Source of the DNA: an uncultured bacterium
GTDB lineage: Bacteria; Elusimicrobiota; Elusimicrobia; Elusimicrobiales; Elusimicrobiaceae
Length of the DNA stretch: 64,000 nucleotides
Assembly: GCA_949297775.1 (NCBI GenBank)
Contig: CASFTM010000002.1
Coordinates: forward strand, 1-64,000
Direction of reading: 5' to 3'
Below are positions 34,078 to 42,354 of the stretch, piece after piece. Every line of letters begins with the position of its first letter. Position 1 is the first letter of the stretch. A program made the translations under genes and the position numbers. The notes beneath the pieces are model-generated. The model worked only from the letters and a program-made list of their open reading frames with translations. It was not told where the DNA came from and made no database searches.

Positions 34078-34644
34078 TTACGGCATTTTATACACACGCA
34101 AACAGCCGTTTGTTTTATAAAAAGGAGCCTTGAACAGTTTGGTGCAGTAGGCTCCGGCGGGTTCTTCAAACAATACCCCGTTGCAGGTGCGTTCCACACA
34201 CCAAATAACATCGTGCTCCACATTCCCGGCGTTCGTGTTAAAAATGGCAAATCCCGCGCCTTTATATTTGCCGGTCAGCCGTCCGGTATACAGTCCAAAA
34301 TCTAAGCTGGTACCAATAAATTGTAATGACCAATCCCCGTTGGAACGCGTATCCGTAGCTTGGGAAAACCATTTTTCGTTTCCGTTCCAATCCATTTCCA
34401 CATCCAGCTGGTCAAACCGGGTGGCGGGCTCGCCATTGGCCATATAGTAAGTTTGGTACGAAGCCCCCAACGATTTAAGCGCGCTTAACGCTTGGGCTGC
34501 GCGGGATTTTTCCACCGCTTTTTCGTACTGCGGCAGCGCCACCGCCGCCAAGATGCCAATAATTAAAACCACCACTAACAGCTCTATTAGCGTAAATCCG
34601 GCGTTTTTCCCCGTCGGGTGGGTTTTTTGATAAATTTTGGTCAT
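34078..34644 (-). CDS. Type IV pilin-like protein
   Basis: A 188-aa class III-signal prepilin with a 16-residue leader ending Lys-Asn-Ala-Gly, then FTLIELLVVVLIIGILAAVA (Glu5) and a helix SAALSALKSL-like stem. The globular part has four cysteines, two near the end. The start codon lies in the loop of an 18-bp hairpin, with no Shine-Dalgarno site, so translation may be controlled. It is solitary; the peptidase is at 58 kb. Confidence 0.85.
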   Translation of the reverse strand: MTKIYQKTHPTGKNAGFTLIELLVVVLIIGILAAVALPQYEKAVEKSRAAQALSALKSLGASYQTYYMANGEPATRFDQLDVEMDWNGNEKWFSQATDTRSNGDWSLQFIGTSLDFGLYTGRLTGKYKGAGFAIFNTNAGNVEHDVIWCVERTCNGVLFEEPAGAYCTKLFKAPFYKTNGCLRVYKMP

Positions 34645-34664
34645 AGCCAAAATTTATCAAAAAA
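34623..34664 (-). promoter_or_regulatory. 18-bp inverted repeat around the pilin start codon
   Basis: Perfect arms (34623-34640 and 34647-34664) enclose the six-base loop TCATAG, in which the minus-strand ATG lies. As RNA it would present AUG in a loop; as DNA it is a palindromic operator candidate. Confidence 0.65.
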
Positions 34665-34699
34665 AAAAAACAAATCAACCCCCTCGCCGGGGGCAGGCA

Positions 34700-34765
34700 C
34701 TCTATACCCGCTAACGCGACTAGTTTAGACCACACTGTTCCCGTAATGTTGCACCCTAACGGAAA
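34700..34765 (+). repeat. Interspersed repeat, partial unit
   Basis: CTCTATACCCGCTAACGCGA, then CTAGTTTAGACC and CACTGTTCCCGTAATGTTGC. Matches the middle and tail of the unit at 18.8 kb. Confidence 0.65.
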
Positions 34766-34813
34766 AGCTCTTGCCGGGGGCAGGCATTTTGGCCTTGCCC
34801 AAGGAAACGCTAT

Positions 34814-34950
34814 GTACGGTACTAACGCAATATGGGAACAAATTGTTATGAATGTTCTTGCAGGGGACGAGCCGGACCAAAGCTTGGTCTCCCTTCTCTA
34901 TACCCGTTAGCGCGACTAGTGGAGCCACATTGTTCCCGCACTGCCGCGCT
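34814..34950 (+). repeat. Interspersed repeat, nearly complete unit
   Basis: Contains TACGGTACTAACGCAAT, ACAAATTGTTATGAATGTTC, CGAGCC, CTCTATACCCGTTAGCGCGA and CCACATTGTTCCCGCACTGC, in the order seen at 18.73 kb. Confidence 0.7.
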
Positions 34951-35132
34951 ATTTTAAAAGGAAAGTCGTTTCCGCTTATGTTGTTGCCGTTTAACCGCCC
35001 CTTTAGAGCCGTCTACAAAAAGCCTTTCAAACGAAAAAGAAATTTTATTGTTTGAGCACGGGAACTACGCGAGTTATAAAATTTCCCGTTTGAAAGTGAT
35101 TTTTGTGGCTCCCTGGGGCGGCGCTCTTTTTC

Positions 35133-35160
35133 GCCCTTTTTCTGGCGCCAGAAAAAGGGC
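35133..35160. repeat. 28-bp perfect palindrome
   Basis: GCCCTTTTTCTGGC immediately followed by its reverse complement GCCAGAAAAAGGGC, no spacer. It lies in a repeat-rich intergenic region and has no T tail. Confidence 0.7.
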
Positions 35161-35165
35161 CCCTT

Positions 35166-35310
35166 CAAGCCACACTGTTCCGATATGTCACGCTCTTATG
35201 CAACGGCCCAGAGCCTGGGCACCGGGCCGGTGCTCCCCTCTCTATGCCGGCTGGCACAACTAACGGGGCCACAGTGTTTTCGGAATCTCACGTCCTTGCG
35301 CCCTTGGATA
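35166..35310 (+). repeat. Interspersed repeat, permuted unit
   Basis: Tail block CACACTGTTCCGATATGTCA and CGCTCTTATGCAACGG, then the CTCTATGCCGGCTGGCACAA core and a second CCACAGTGTTT tail. Same family as the copies at 2.5, 18.7 and 34.8 kb. Confidence 0.6.
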
Positions 35311-35361
35311 CTTTTCCCGCCGGAAAAAGTACGATAAGGCACGAATTGCTATAATAAAAGT

Positions 35362-36675
35362 ATGCCAGCAAGTAAGCCCGACATTATTCTAACCGACGAA
35401 TTTAAAGACGCCCTGGCCCTCTTGGAGGCCAAACCGTCCGTCAAGCCGCTTATTTTTATCACGGGCCGCGCGGGCACGGGCAAAACCACCCTTTTACGCT
35501 ACTTTGCCGAACATACCGCCCAAAATACCGTTGTGTTGGCTACCACGGGCCTGGCGGCTATTAATGTGCATGGGCAGACGGTACATTCATTCTTCCGTTT
35601 AAAACCCGGCAACTTGTTGGATAAAAGCAACCTAAAGCGCCTGCCGCGCAAAACGGTGGACGCGCTGGATACCATCATCATTGATGAAGCTTCTATGCTC
35701 CGCGCCGATTTGTTGGATGCCATAGACCATATTTTGCAAATTTCCACTTATTCGGAAGAACCTTTCGGCGGCAAAAAAATTGTTTTGTTTGGCGATTTGT
35801 TTCAATTGCCGCCGGTAGAAGAACAACCTGCCGGCGGGCTGTTTGATTATTTCCGCTCCGTCTATCCCAGCCCGTATTTTTTTGAAGCGCACGTCCTGCG
35901 CCGCCTGCCGACGGAAGTATTTGAACTGCGCCGCATTTTCCGCCAGCGGGAAGACCGGGATTTTACCCGCCTGCTAAACCTCATCCGTGAGGGGCAGGCC
36001 ACCCAGCCGGAGTTGGATGCCCTGCTTAATACGCGCAAAACATTTGAACTGCCTGAAAAATTTGAAAACAGCATTATTCTTGCCCCCACCAACCGCGATG
36101 CCGCTTGGCGCAACGTACACTATCTTTCCCAACTGCCGGGGCAGGAATTTGCCTACACCGCGGCGGCGGATGAGTCGTTCCAAACCAAAACGCCGCCGGC
36201 GGACCCGGTACTTCGCCTAAAGAAAGGGGCTAAAATTATGATGCTCGTCAACGACGACAATTGGGTAAACGGCGATATCGGCACCGTTTACGATTTGGGA
36301 CCGGATTTTATTAAAGTGGAGCTCAAAGGCGCGGTCTATCAGGTGGAACCACACGTGTGGGAAGACGTGCGCTACGAATTTAATCCGCTGATGCAAAAAC
36401 TGCAGCCCAAAGTGAAAGGGTTCTTTAAACAATACCCGCTCAAACTGGCCTGGGCCATTACTATCCATAAATCCCAGGGGCTGACGTTTGACAGCATTTA
36501 TTTGGACATCGGCGGCGGCGCGTTTGCCCCCGGGCAAACCTATGTGGCGCTGAGCCGCTGCCGTACCTTAGCCGGCGTACATTTAAAAAAGGAAATTTCC
36601 GTCAAAGACATTTTGTGCGACAGCCGCGTAAAACAATTTTTTGAATACGTCCGCGGCAACCGCCGGCTGAATTAA
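35362..36675 (+). CDS. Pif1/RecD-like DNA helicase
   Basis: A 437-aa superfamily 1B helicase. Walker A GRAGTGKTTLL (35-45), Walker B IIIDEASML (100-108), GDLFQLPPV (motif III), AITIHKSQGLTFD (motif V) and YVALSRCRTLAGV (motif VI) are present. Such PIF1-like proteins unwind DNA with 5'-3' polarity. It is a short form without added domains. It is monocistronic with a terminator downstream. Confidence 0.85.
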   Translation: MPASKPDIILTDEFKDALALLEAKPSVKPLIFITGRAGTGKTTLLRYFAEHTAQNTVVLATTGLAAINVHGQTVHSFFRLKPGNLLDKSNLKRLPRKTVDALDTIIIDEASMLRADLLDAIDHILQISTYSEEPFGGKKIVLFGDLFQLPPVEEQPAGGLFDYFRSVYPSPYFFEAHVLRRLPTEVFELRRIFRQREDRDFTRLLNLIREGQATQPELDALLNTRKTFELPEKFENSIILAPTNRDAAWRNVHYLSQLPGQEFAYTAAADESFQTKTPPADPVLRLKKGAKIMMLVNDDNWVNGDIGTVYDLGPDFIKVELKGAVYQVEPHVWEDVRYEFNPLMQKLQPKVKGFFKQYPLKLAWAITIHKSQGLTFDSIYLDIGGGAFAPGQTYVALSRCRTLAGVHLKKEISVKDILCDSRVKQFFEYVRGNRRLN

Positions 36676-36700
36676 ACTTTTGCAAGAGCCATACCAAAAT

Positions 36701-36733
36701 AAAAAACCCCGGTCGTTAGGACCGGGGTTTTTT
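36701..36733. terminator. Bidirectional terminator
   Basis: AAAACCCCGGT / ACCGGGGTTTT stem between convergent genes. Confidence 0.85.
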
Positions 36734-36745
36734 CGTAAAAACACC

Positions 36746-37960
36746 TTATTTGTTATACGGTTTGAGCGATTCGGTGTAAATCGCGCGGACCGCTTCCGGG
36801 GTGGCTTCTGTCGGGGCAATGCCTAACAAACCGCCCAAGGAAGGCGTATTGAAAGCCAAGTCCACCAGCTTGTCCACGTCTTCTGCTTTAAAGCCTTCAT
36901 CTTCCAGTTTGTGTGTGGCTCCCACGGAAAACAGCCATTTTTCCACGCCCACCGCCACTTGCTCCGCCTCGCAGGCGCAGCCGGTCAAACCGGGCACAAT
37001 CGGGGCCAGCACATCCGCCAAGGTGGCAGGTTTGGCGGTATAGATATTTTTAATCACAGCGGGTAACAACATCGCCAAACCCAAGCCGTGGGTCAAGTTC
37101 GGGTTTACGCCGGAAAGCGGATGCTCCAACGCGTGCGTATAATGCAGGAGCCCGTTGTCAAAGCTGATGCCGGCAATCAACGCCGCATACGCCAGGAAAT
37201 AGCGCGCTTCCAAATTGGCCGGGTCTTTCAAGGCCACAGGCAGATATTCGCTGACGAGCTTTACCACGGAAATAGCCAAGTCAATCGCATACGGCGAAGT
37301 GGCTTTGGTGGTAGCGGCTTCCACGACGTGGTTGACGGCGTCGATGGATACATAGCGGGTCTGGTTGTCGGCCAGGCCAGTCATCAGGGCCGGGTCGTCA
37401 ATGGAGTAGAGCGGATAAATGCAATCGTAGGCGATAGCGGGCTTGAAGTTTTTTTCTTCAATGCTGACTACCGCAAAGCGGTTGGCTTCGGAACCGGTGC
37501 CGTGCGTAAGGTTAATGGCGATAATCGGCGCGGCTTCAGTCGGTGTGAATTTAAATTCGTATAGGTCTTCCGCCGTTTTGCCGGGGTTTTTCATCAAAAT
37601 AGCCACGCTTTTGCCGGCGTCAATAGCGGACCCGCCGCCAATAGCAAGCATCGCCTGGGCGCCAAAATCCATCGCCATTTTGGTCGCTTCGTTGACGTGG
37701 TGCGTGTTCGGGTTCGGGGTTACTTTGTCGTAGTGGACGTATTCAATCCCGTTGTCGGCAAACGCTTTTATAACGTGGTCCCACGCACCTGTTTTCTTAT
37801 ACGCGCCGCGGCCCGTCATCACTATTACTTTAGAAATCCCCCTAGCTTTCAAATCTTTGCAGATATCCGAAATTTTCGTAATGGCCCCTACGCCAAAATA
37901 AACCAGCGTGCGGCTGCGAATCTCGCGGACTTCATTAATATTAATATCTTTTTCCCACAT
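36746..37960 (-). CDS. Iron-containing alcohol dehydrogenase
   Basis: A 404-aa group III NAD(P)-dependent alcohol dehydrogenase. GGGSAIDAGKS binds NAD; the iron ligands lie in SIDAVNHVVEA and in HALEHPLSGVNPNLTHGLGLAM. The fermentation product it makes, such as ethanol or butanol, is not evident. AGGAGGGG precedes the ATG. Separate from gldA at 50 kb. Confidence 0.9.
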   Translation of the reverse strand: MWEKDININEVREIRSRTLVYFGVGAITKISDICKDLKARGISKVIVMTGRGAYKKTGAWDHVIKAFADNGIEYVHYDKVTPNPNTHHVNEATKMAMDFGAQAMLAIGGGSAIDAGKSVAILMKNPGKTAEDLYEFKFTPTEAAPIIAINLTHGTGSEANRFAVVSIEEKNFKPAIAYDCIYPLYSIDDPALMTGLADNQTRYVSIDAVNHVVEAATTKATSPYAIDLAISVVKLVSEYLPVALKDPANLEARYFLAYAALIAGISFDNGLLHYTHALEHPLSGVNPNLTHGLGLAMLLPAVIKNIYTAKPATLADVLAPIVPGLTGCACEAEQVAVGVEKWLFSVGATHKLEDEGFKAEDVDKLVDLAFNTPSLGGLLGIAPTEATPEAVRAIYTESLKPYNK

Positions 37961-38102
37961 AAACTCCCCTCCTTTAATATGGTACTTCCTTCCCTTTTAC
38001 TATACCATATTGCACGAAGCAGGGAAACGGATATTTTTATGTGTTTCGGCGGCACACCCCGCCCGTCAAGAACGTATCCCCACCGGGGCTTCTTGGGCAA
38101 AC

Positions 38103-38132
38103 AAAAAGCCGGGCGGCAATGCCGGCCCGGCT
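38103..38132 (-). terminator. Intrinsic terminator
   Basis: AGCCGGGC / GCCCGGCT stem with T run on the minus strand, after the HAD gene. Confidence 0.75.
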
Positions 38133-38147
38133 GGCGCAGGGTTTCTA

Positions 38148-39092
38148 TTATTTCTGCAAACGGGAAGAAACAAACGAATGGATATAATAATCCGCTTCGG
38201 TAAGTAAGGCGGGGCGGTCGGCTATGGAATGTTCATCCGCCACGGCTGCCGTTAAAAACCCGGCTTTGCGCGCCGTGCGCAGCGCGTACAAGGCATCTTC
38301 CGCCACCAGCGTGCGCGCTCTGTCGGTTCCCAGTTTTTTGAGGGCGGCTTCATACACGGCAGGCGTAGATTTGCCGGAACCGACTTCATCGCAGGTAATA
38401 ATAAAATCAAAAAAATCCAAAAGCCCCGTCCGTTTTAAAGCAGCTTCCGCCAACTCCCGGTCAGATGCCGTGGCAATACACAACTTAACCCCTTGCGCCC
38501 GCAACAAACGCAAGATATACGGTACGCCGGGTTTAGGCTGAATGTCGGTATAATAGCGGTTACGGATAGGCTGCAGGGTTTGGCGCAGCAATTCTTCGGG
38601 CGATTCGGAAAAATGATATTTTTCCTTGATCCAGCGCGCCCCGTCCATCAACGACATCTGCACCAGCTGTTCTTGCAATCCTTCCGGAGGTTCTATACCG
38701 CGGGAACGCAAAAAATTCACGCCGGAATTATCCCAGGCTCCTAGCGAATCCAACAGCGTCCCATCCAAATCAAAAATAATGGCATCCACTTTCCCTTTAT
38801 CGGGAAGGACATTAAAAGTCTGTTCCGCACGCCGCATCGCCACTAAGCGGGCAATGGAGGAAACCGGCGCAACCGGTTTTGCACCAACTGCCGCAACAGG
38901 CAAAAACGAAACGGATTTCGGCCATACCGGGCCGCGCCGCAAAAAAGAAGCCGAAGAAAACTTGTCGTATGCGTGGGAAGTATGCCAGCGCAACAGGGCA
39001 GATTGCCATTTTTGGGCAAAGGCAGTTTGTTCTGCCCCCAGCGGGCAGCAAACAGCTGTAATTAGCAGCAGCAAACGAAACAAATGATTCAT
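38148..39092 (-). CDS. Exported HAD-superfamily hydrolase
   Basis: A 314-aa protein with a signal-like N terminus (MNHLFRLLLLITAVCCPLGA) and a 75-residue linker, followed by a beta-phosphoglucomutase/Gph-type HAD domain: FDLDGTLLDS (motif I, Asp-x-Asp), ATASDRELAEAALKRTG (motif II) and GSGKSTPAVYEAALKKLG with VAEDALYALRTARKAG (III/IV). HAD phosphatases are usually cytosolic. An exported or membrane-anchored form is therefore inferred. Confidence 0.75.
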   Translation of the reverse strand: MNHLFRLLLLITAVCCPLGAEQTAFAQKWQSALLRWHTSHAYDKFSSASFLRRGPVWPKSVSFLPVAAVGAKPVAPVSSIARLVAMRRAEQTFNVLPDKGKVDAIIFDLDGTLLDSLGAWDNSGVNFLRSRGIEPPEGLQEQLVQMSLMDGARWIKEKYHFSESPEELLRQTLQPIRNRYYTDIQPKPGVPYILRLLRAQGVKLCIATASDRELAEAALKRTGLLDFFDFIITCDEVGSGKSTPAVYEAALKKLGTDRARTLVAEDALYALRTARKAGFLTAAVADEHSIADRPALLTEADYYIHSFVSSRLQK

Positions 39093-39214
39093 ATATATAT
39101 TGTACTTTTTTATAAACTTCCCCCACAACCGGACATGGGCCGCAAAGGGATTTTTTGCCGGTTTTCAGACGGTTCAGTTTGAAAATTCCATTCAGAAAAA
39201 GATACAATAAAGTA

Positions 39215-40468
39215 ATGATAAATAATCAGAAAATCTGGCAGGGAATCTCCAAAAAAAGGCACAATTCGGCCTTTTTTATTTTTGTCTTTTTGGGCATGCT
39301 TACCGCGTTCGGCCCGTTCGTAACCGATATGTACTTGCCCAGCCTTCCGGCAATGACCGACTTCTTTCATACCAGCACTTCGTTGGTTCAGCTGGGGCTT
39401 ACGGCCTCCATGCTGGGGCTGGCCGCCGGACAGATCGTATTCGGTCCGCTAAGCGATAAATTCGGGCGGAGAATGCCGCTGTTAGCGTCTATGCTTTTAT
39501 TTTTGGCGGCTACGCTAGCGTGTATCTTTGCTCCGACGATAGAAATTTTCATTGCGCTGCGCCTGCTGCAAGGCATCGCCGCGGCGGGCGGGATTGTCAT
39601 TTCCCGCTCTATCGCCACGGACAAATTTAAAGGATCCAATTTAGCCAAAGCGCTGGCGATTATTGGCGCCATCAACGGCGTGGCCCCAGTAGCCGCACCC
39701 GTTGTTGGCGGAGCCGTGCTGAAAGTAACGGGCTGGCAGGGAGTGTTCGTTATTTTGCTGGTATTGGGCCTGTGTTTGACCGGCGCGTGTATCCATTTTA
39801 ATGAATCCCTTTCCGCGGCCCGGCGTTCCCGGGAAAAACTCTCCCGCACTTTGGGACTGTTTAAAACTATTCTGCAAAAACGAAAATATGTATTGTATGT
39901 CTTGCAAATGGCATTTGCCCAGGCTATTTTATTTGGGTATATTGCCGCATCCCCGTTTATCATCCAACAGCACTACGGCTTCAGTCCGTTTGCCTTTAGT
40001 TTGTTTTTTGCCGGGAATTCCCTTGCTATTATGACGGGGGCGGGTATGTCGGTTAAATTCAAAAAACTGGAAACCTGCATCTTGGTCAGTTGCGCGGGGA
40101 TGCTGGTGTACAGCGTGTTGGTGCTGGCGGCGCTGGCGGGCCAAGCCTCCATTTTGCTGTTTGAAAGCTTGCTTTTTACCCTGCTTTTTATGATGGGCCT
40201 TACGTTTACCGCCGCCACTACCCTGGCTATGGATGCCGCCCGCGAACAGGCGGGGACGGCTTCGGCCTTGTTGGGCGCGGCGGGATTTTTGTTTGGCAGC
40301 ATCGTTTCCCCGCTGGTGGGGATGGGCGATATCCTCATTTCCACCGGGATTACGTTCGTTATCGCCGCGCTGGCCTCCGGCGTTTGCGGGGTAATGGCTG
40401 TCCGCGGGAAGAAGCCGGTTGCCAACCAGGCCGCCCGTTCCGCCTGTTGGCCCCAAATACGTATTTAA
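39215..40468 (+). CDS. MFS transporter, Bcr/CflA drug-efflux type
   Basis: A 417-aa 12-TM major facilitator of the DHA1 subfamily. Motifs: GPFVTDMYLPSLPAM in TM1 and GPLSDKFGRRMPLL (motif A) after TM2; ALRLLQGIAAAGGIVISRSIATD follows in TM4. Likely an exporter of antibiotics or sulfonamide-like compounds; the substrate is unknown. The start is chosen at the first ATG after the 5' flank, but its ribosome site is weak. Confidence 0.85.
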   Translation: MINNQKIWQGISKKRHNSAFFIFVFLGMLTAFGPFVTDMYLPSLPAMTDFFHTSTSLVQLGLTASMLGLAAGQIVFGPLSDKFGRRMPLLASMLLFLAATLACIFAPTIEIFIALRLLQGIAAAGGIVISRSIATDKFKGSNLAKALAIIGAINGVAPVAAPVVGGAVLKVTGWQGVFVILLVLGLCLTGACIHFNESLSAARRSREKLSRTLGLFKTILQKRKYVLYVLQMAFAQAILFGYIAASPFIIQQHYGFSPFAFSLFFAGNSLAIMTGAGMSVKFKKLETCILVSCAGMLVYSVLVLAALAGQASILLFESLLFTLLFMMGLTFTAATTLAMDAAREQAGTASALLGAAGFLFGSIVSPLVGMGDILISTGITFVIAALASGVCGVMAVRGKKPVANQAARSACWPQIRI

Positions 40469-40476
40469 ATCCAGCT

Positions 40477-40505
40477 AAGAGCTTCCGCAAGGAAGCTCTT
40501 TTTTT
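40477..40505 (+). terminator. Intrinsic terminator of the MFS gene
   Basis: AAGAGCTTCC / GGAAGCTCTT hairpin with loop GCAA and seven T. Confidence 0.9.
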
Positions 40506-40515
40506 CAAATAACGC

Positions 40516-40546
40516 TTGACCTGGAGTTAACTCTAAATATTACAAT
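40516..40546 (+). promoter_or_regulatory. MerR-type promoter, merR gene
   Basis: -35 TTGACC, 19-bp spacer, -10 TACAAT; the spacer contains the palindrome GAGTTAACTC. Elongated spacers of 19-20 bp are the hallmark of MerR-activated promoters. It precedes the regulator gene, suggesting autoregulation. Confidence 0.75.
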
Positions 40547-40566
40547 ATAAAAAACAGGAGGCTTTT

Positions 40567-40944
40567 ATGACCATATCGGAAGTGAGTGAAAAATACGGTC
40601 TGTCGCCCGATACCCTGCGTTATTATGAAAAAGCGGGCCTCATTCCGCCGGTGCACCGCAAGGAAAACGGCATCCGCGATTATACGCCGGAAGACTGCGG
40701 CTGGGTGGAATTTATCAAATGTATGCGCGAAGCAGGCCTTTCCATAGAAGTACTTACGGAATATATCGCCCTCTACGCCAAAGGGAACCGAACTCTACAA
40801 AAACGTAAAAACCTGTTGGTAACGGAACGGGACCGGTTAAAAGAGCGCATTGAGCAAATGCAAAAAACGCTGGAGCGGCTGAATTATAAAATTTCAGTCT
40901 ATGACAAAAAAATCGTCGCGTGCGAAAAAAAACTCTTAAAGTGA
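40567..40944 (+). CDS. MerR-family regulator of the AdhR/NmlR type
   Basis: A 125-aa regulator: winged helix-turn-helix (1-70: TISEVSEKYGLSPDTLRYYE) and a dimerising coiled coil (75-117). Cys52 in EFIKCMREAGLS occupies the position of the electrophile-sensing cysteine of AdhR and NmlR, which detect aldehydes. There are no metal-binding cysteines at the C terminus except Cys119. GGAGG precedes the ATG. It likely controls its own gene and the 41.6-kb operon. Confidence 0.85.
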   Translation: MTISEVSEKYGLSPDTLRYYEKAGLIPPVHRKENGIRDYTPEDCGWVEFIKCMREAGLSIEVLTEYIALYAKGNRTLQKRKNLLVTERDRLKERIEQMQKTLERLNYKISVYDKKIVACEKKLLK

Positions 40945-40954
40945 GGTTTTCAAA

Positions 40955-41494
40955 ATGTCCAAAAATGTACTGATTATTTCCGCCAGCCCCCGCCGGGGCG
41001 GCAACTCTGATTTATTGTGCGACCAATTTTTAAAAGGCGCGCAGGAAGCCGGGCACCGGGTAGAAAAAATTTCCCTGCGCGAACGACAGATAAACTACTG
41101 CACCGGCTGTGGCGTCTGCAACGAAACGCACCGCTGCGTGCAAAAAGACGATATGGCGGCGTTGTTGGAAAAATTGGTGGAAGCGGACGTGATTGTGCTG
41201 GCAACGCCGGTGTATTTTTATTCTATGGACGGACAGCTTAAAACGTTCATTGACCGCACCGTTCCGCGGTACACGGAGATTTCCAACAAGGACTTTTATT
41301 TTATTCTCTCCGCAGCCGACACCCAAAAGAAAAACCTGGAACGCACCGTGGAAGCCCTGCGCGGATTTACCGAGGACTGCCTGGAAAACGCGCACGAAAA
41401 GGCCGTCATCTACGGCACCGGCGCCTGGCAAAAAGGAGAAATTAAAAATACGCTTGCTTTTGACGAAGCCTACCAAGCCGGCAAACGCTGTTAA
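40955..41494 (+). CDS. NADPH-dependent FMN reductase-family flavoprotein
   Basis: A 179-aa flavodoxin-fold protein: SASPRRGGNSDLL is the phosphate-binding loop for FMN. The cluster YCTGCGVCNETHRC may bind an iron-sulfur cluster as in Isf-type flavoproteins. PVYFYSMDGQLKTFIDRT matches the NAD(P)H-dependent oxidoreductase group. It is 10 bp after merR and should be in its operon. Probably reduces quinones or electrophiles. Confidence 0.85.
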   Translation: MSKNVLIISASPRRGGNSDLLCDQFLKGAQEAGHRVEKISLRERQINYCTGCGVCNETHRCVQKDDMAALLEKLVEADVIVLATPVYFYSMDGQLKTFIDRTVPRYTEISNKDFYFILSAADTQKKNLERTVEALRGFTEDCLENAHEKAVIYGTGAWQKGEIKNTLAFDEAYQAGKRC

Positions 41495-41558
41495 CCTGGC
41501 TTTCCCCAACGCTCGGCGCGCCCAACCGCGGCGCGCCGATTTTCTTTTAAATTAGGCC

Positions 41559-41589
41559 TTGACTTGGAGCCAACTCCAGGCTGTATACT
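41559..41589 (+). promoter_or_regulatory. MerR-type promoter, CMD operon
   Basis: -35 TTGACT, 19-bp spacer, -10 TATACT; the spacer contains GGAG-CCAA-CTCC. Almost the same layout as the merR promoter, which ties this operon to the regulator. Confidence 0.75.
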
Positions 41590-41614
41590 GTTATAAAAAC
41601 ACAAAGGAGGTTGT

Positions 41615-42352
41615 ATGAATCTGACGCATAAACGCATCACGGGTTTAGTAGCCGCCAGCCTGCTAGGCGGCAGCTGCCTGCACGCTTACGACTGGAAAGC
41701 CGCACGGGAAGCACTTTCCCCCCAAGAACAATCCATCGCTGAAACCGCGGCCCTGTCCGCGGTGGGCGATTTAAAAAAACTGGCCCCGGCTTTTGACCGT
41801 GCGCTGGATAACGGACTGACGGTAAACGAACTGAAAGAAATTGTCTTGCAGCTCTATGCTTATGTCGGGTTTCCGCGCTGTTTAAATGCCGCCGGCGTGT
41901 TGGAGCAGGTGGTTAAATCCCGCCAAGCCGCCCAAAAAGGCGATTTAACCGGCCCCGAAGCCCAGCCCATCCCCGCCGGAACCGATAGGTACGAACTGGG
42001 CAAAAAGAATTTGGAAGTGCTGGTTGCCGCTCCGCTGCCCAGCCATCCGCCCGTGTTTATCCAAGGAACGGATACGTTCTTAAAAGAACATTTATTTGCC
42101 GATATTTTTGCACGCGGTGTTTTGTCCTACGCCCAGCGCGAAACCGCTACCGTAGCCGCTTTGGCGGCGCTGGGCAATGTGGCCCCACAGCTGCAGGCGC
42201 ATATGGGAATGGCGATAAATGTGGGCGTTACGCCCGCCAAAATAGCAGGCATTTTGGCGGTTATCAAGCAAACCGTCGGGCGCAAAACCGCACGGCTGGG
42301 GTTAAAATCCCTGCAGCAGGTAACGGCGGCACGCACCCCTTCCAAGGAGTAA
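41615..42352 (+). CDS. Exported carboxymuconolactone decarboxylase-family protein
   Basis: A 245-aa protein with a signal peptide (to about residue 25, SLLGGSCLHAYDW) and two CMD/AhpD-like helical domains. It lacks the AhpD C-x-x-C motif; a single cysteine (GFPRCLNAA) is left. Its role, perhaps handling lactones or peroxides, is not shown. AAGGAGG before ATG. First gene of the MerR-controlled operon. Confidence 0.8.
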   Translation: MNLTHKRITGLVAASLLGGSCLHAYDWKAAREALSPQEQSIAETAALSAVGDLKKLAPAFDRALDNGLTVNELKEIVLQLYAYVGFPRCLNAAGVLEQVVKSRQAAQKGDLTGPEAQPIPAGTDRYELGKKNLEVLVAAPLPSHPPVFIQGTDTFLKEHLFADIFARGVLSYAQRETATVAALAALGNVAPQLQAHMGMAINVGVTPAKIAGILAVIKQTVGRKTARLGLKSLQQVTAARTPSKE

Positions 42353-42354
42353 AT

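Larger units (their letters stand above)
34665..35361. other. Intergenic region with repeats
   Basis: About 700 bp without a convincing gene. It holds three repeat blocks (listed separately) and a 28-bp perfect palindrome at 35133-35160. The promoter and start of the helicase gene lie at the right end (ATAATAAAAG before ATG). Confidence 0.55.

Noticed and set aside
34725-34928. 67-codon minus ORF sharing NNLF-CVSTV with the 18.5-kb ORF
   Set aside because: The similarity follows from the shared DNA repeat; there is no ribosome site and the frame is open only partly in other copies.
18731-35310. CRISPR array or insertion sequence
   Set aside because: Repeats are few, long and irregularly spaced with no spacers, no cas genes and no transposase ORF.
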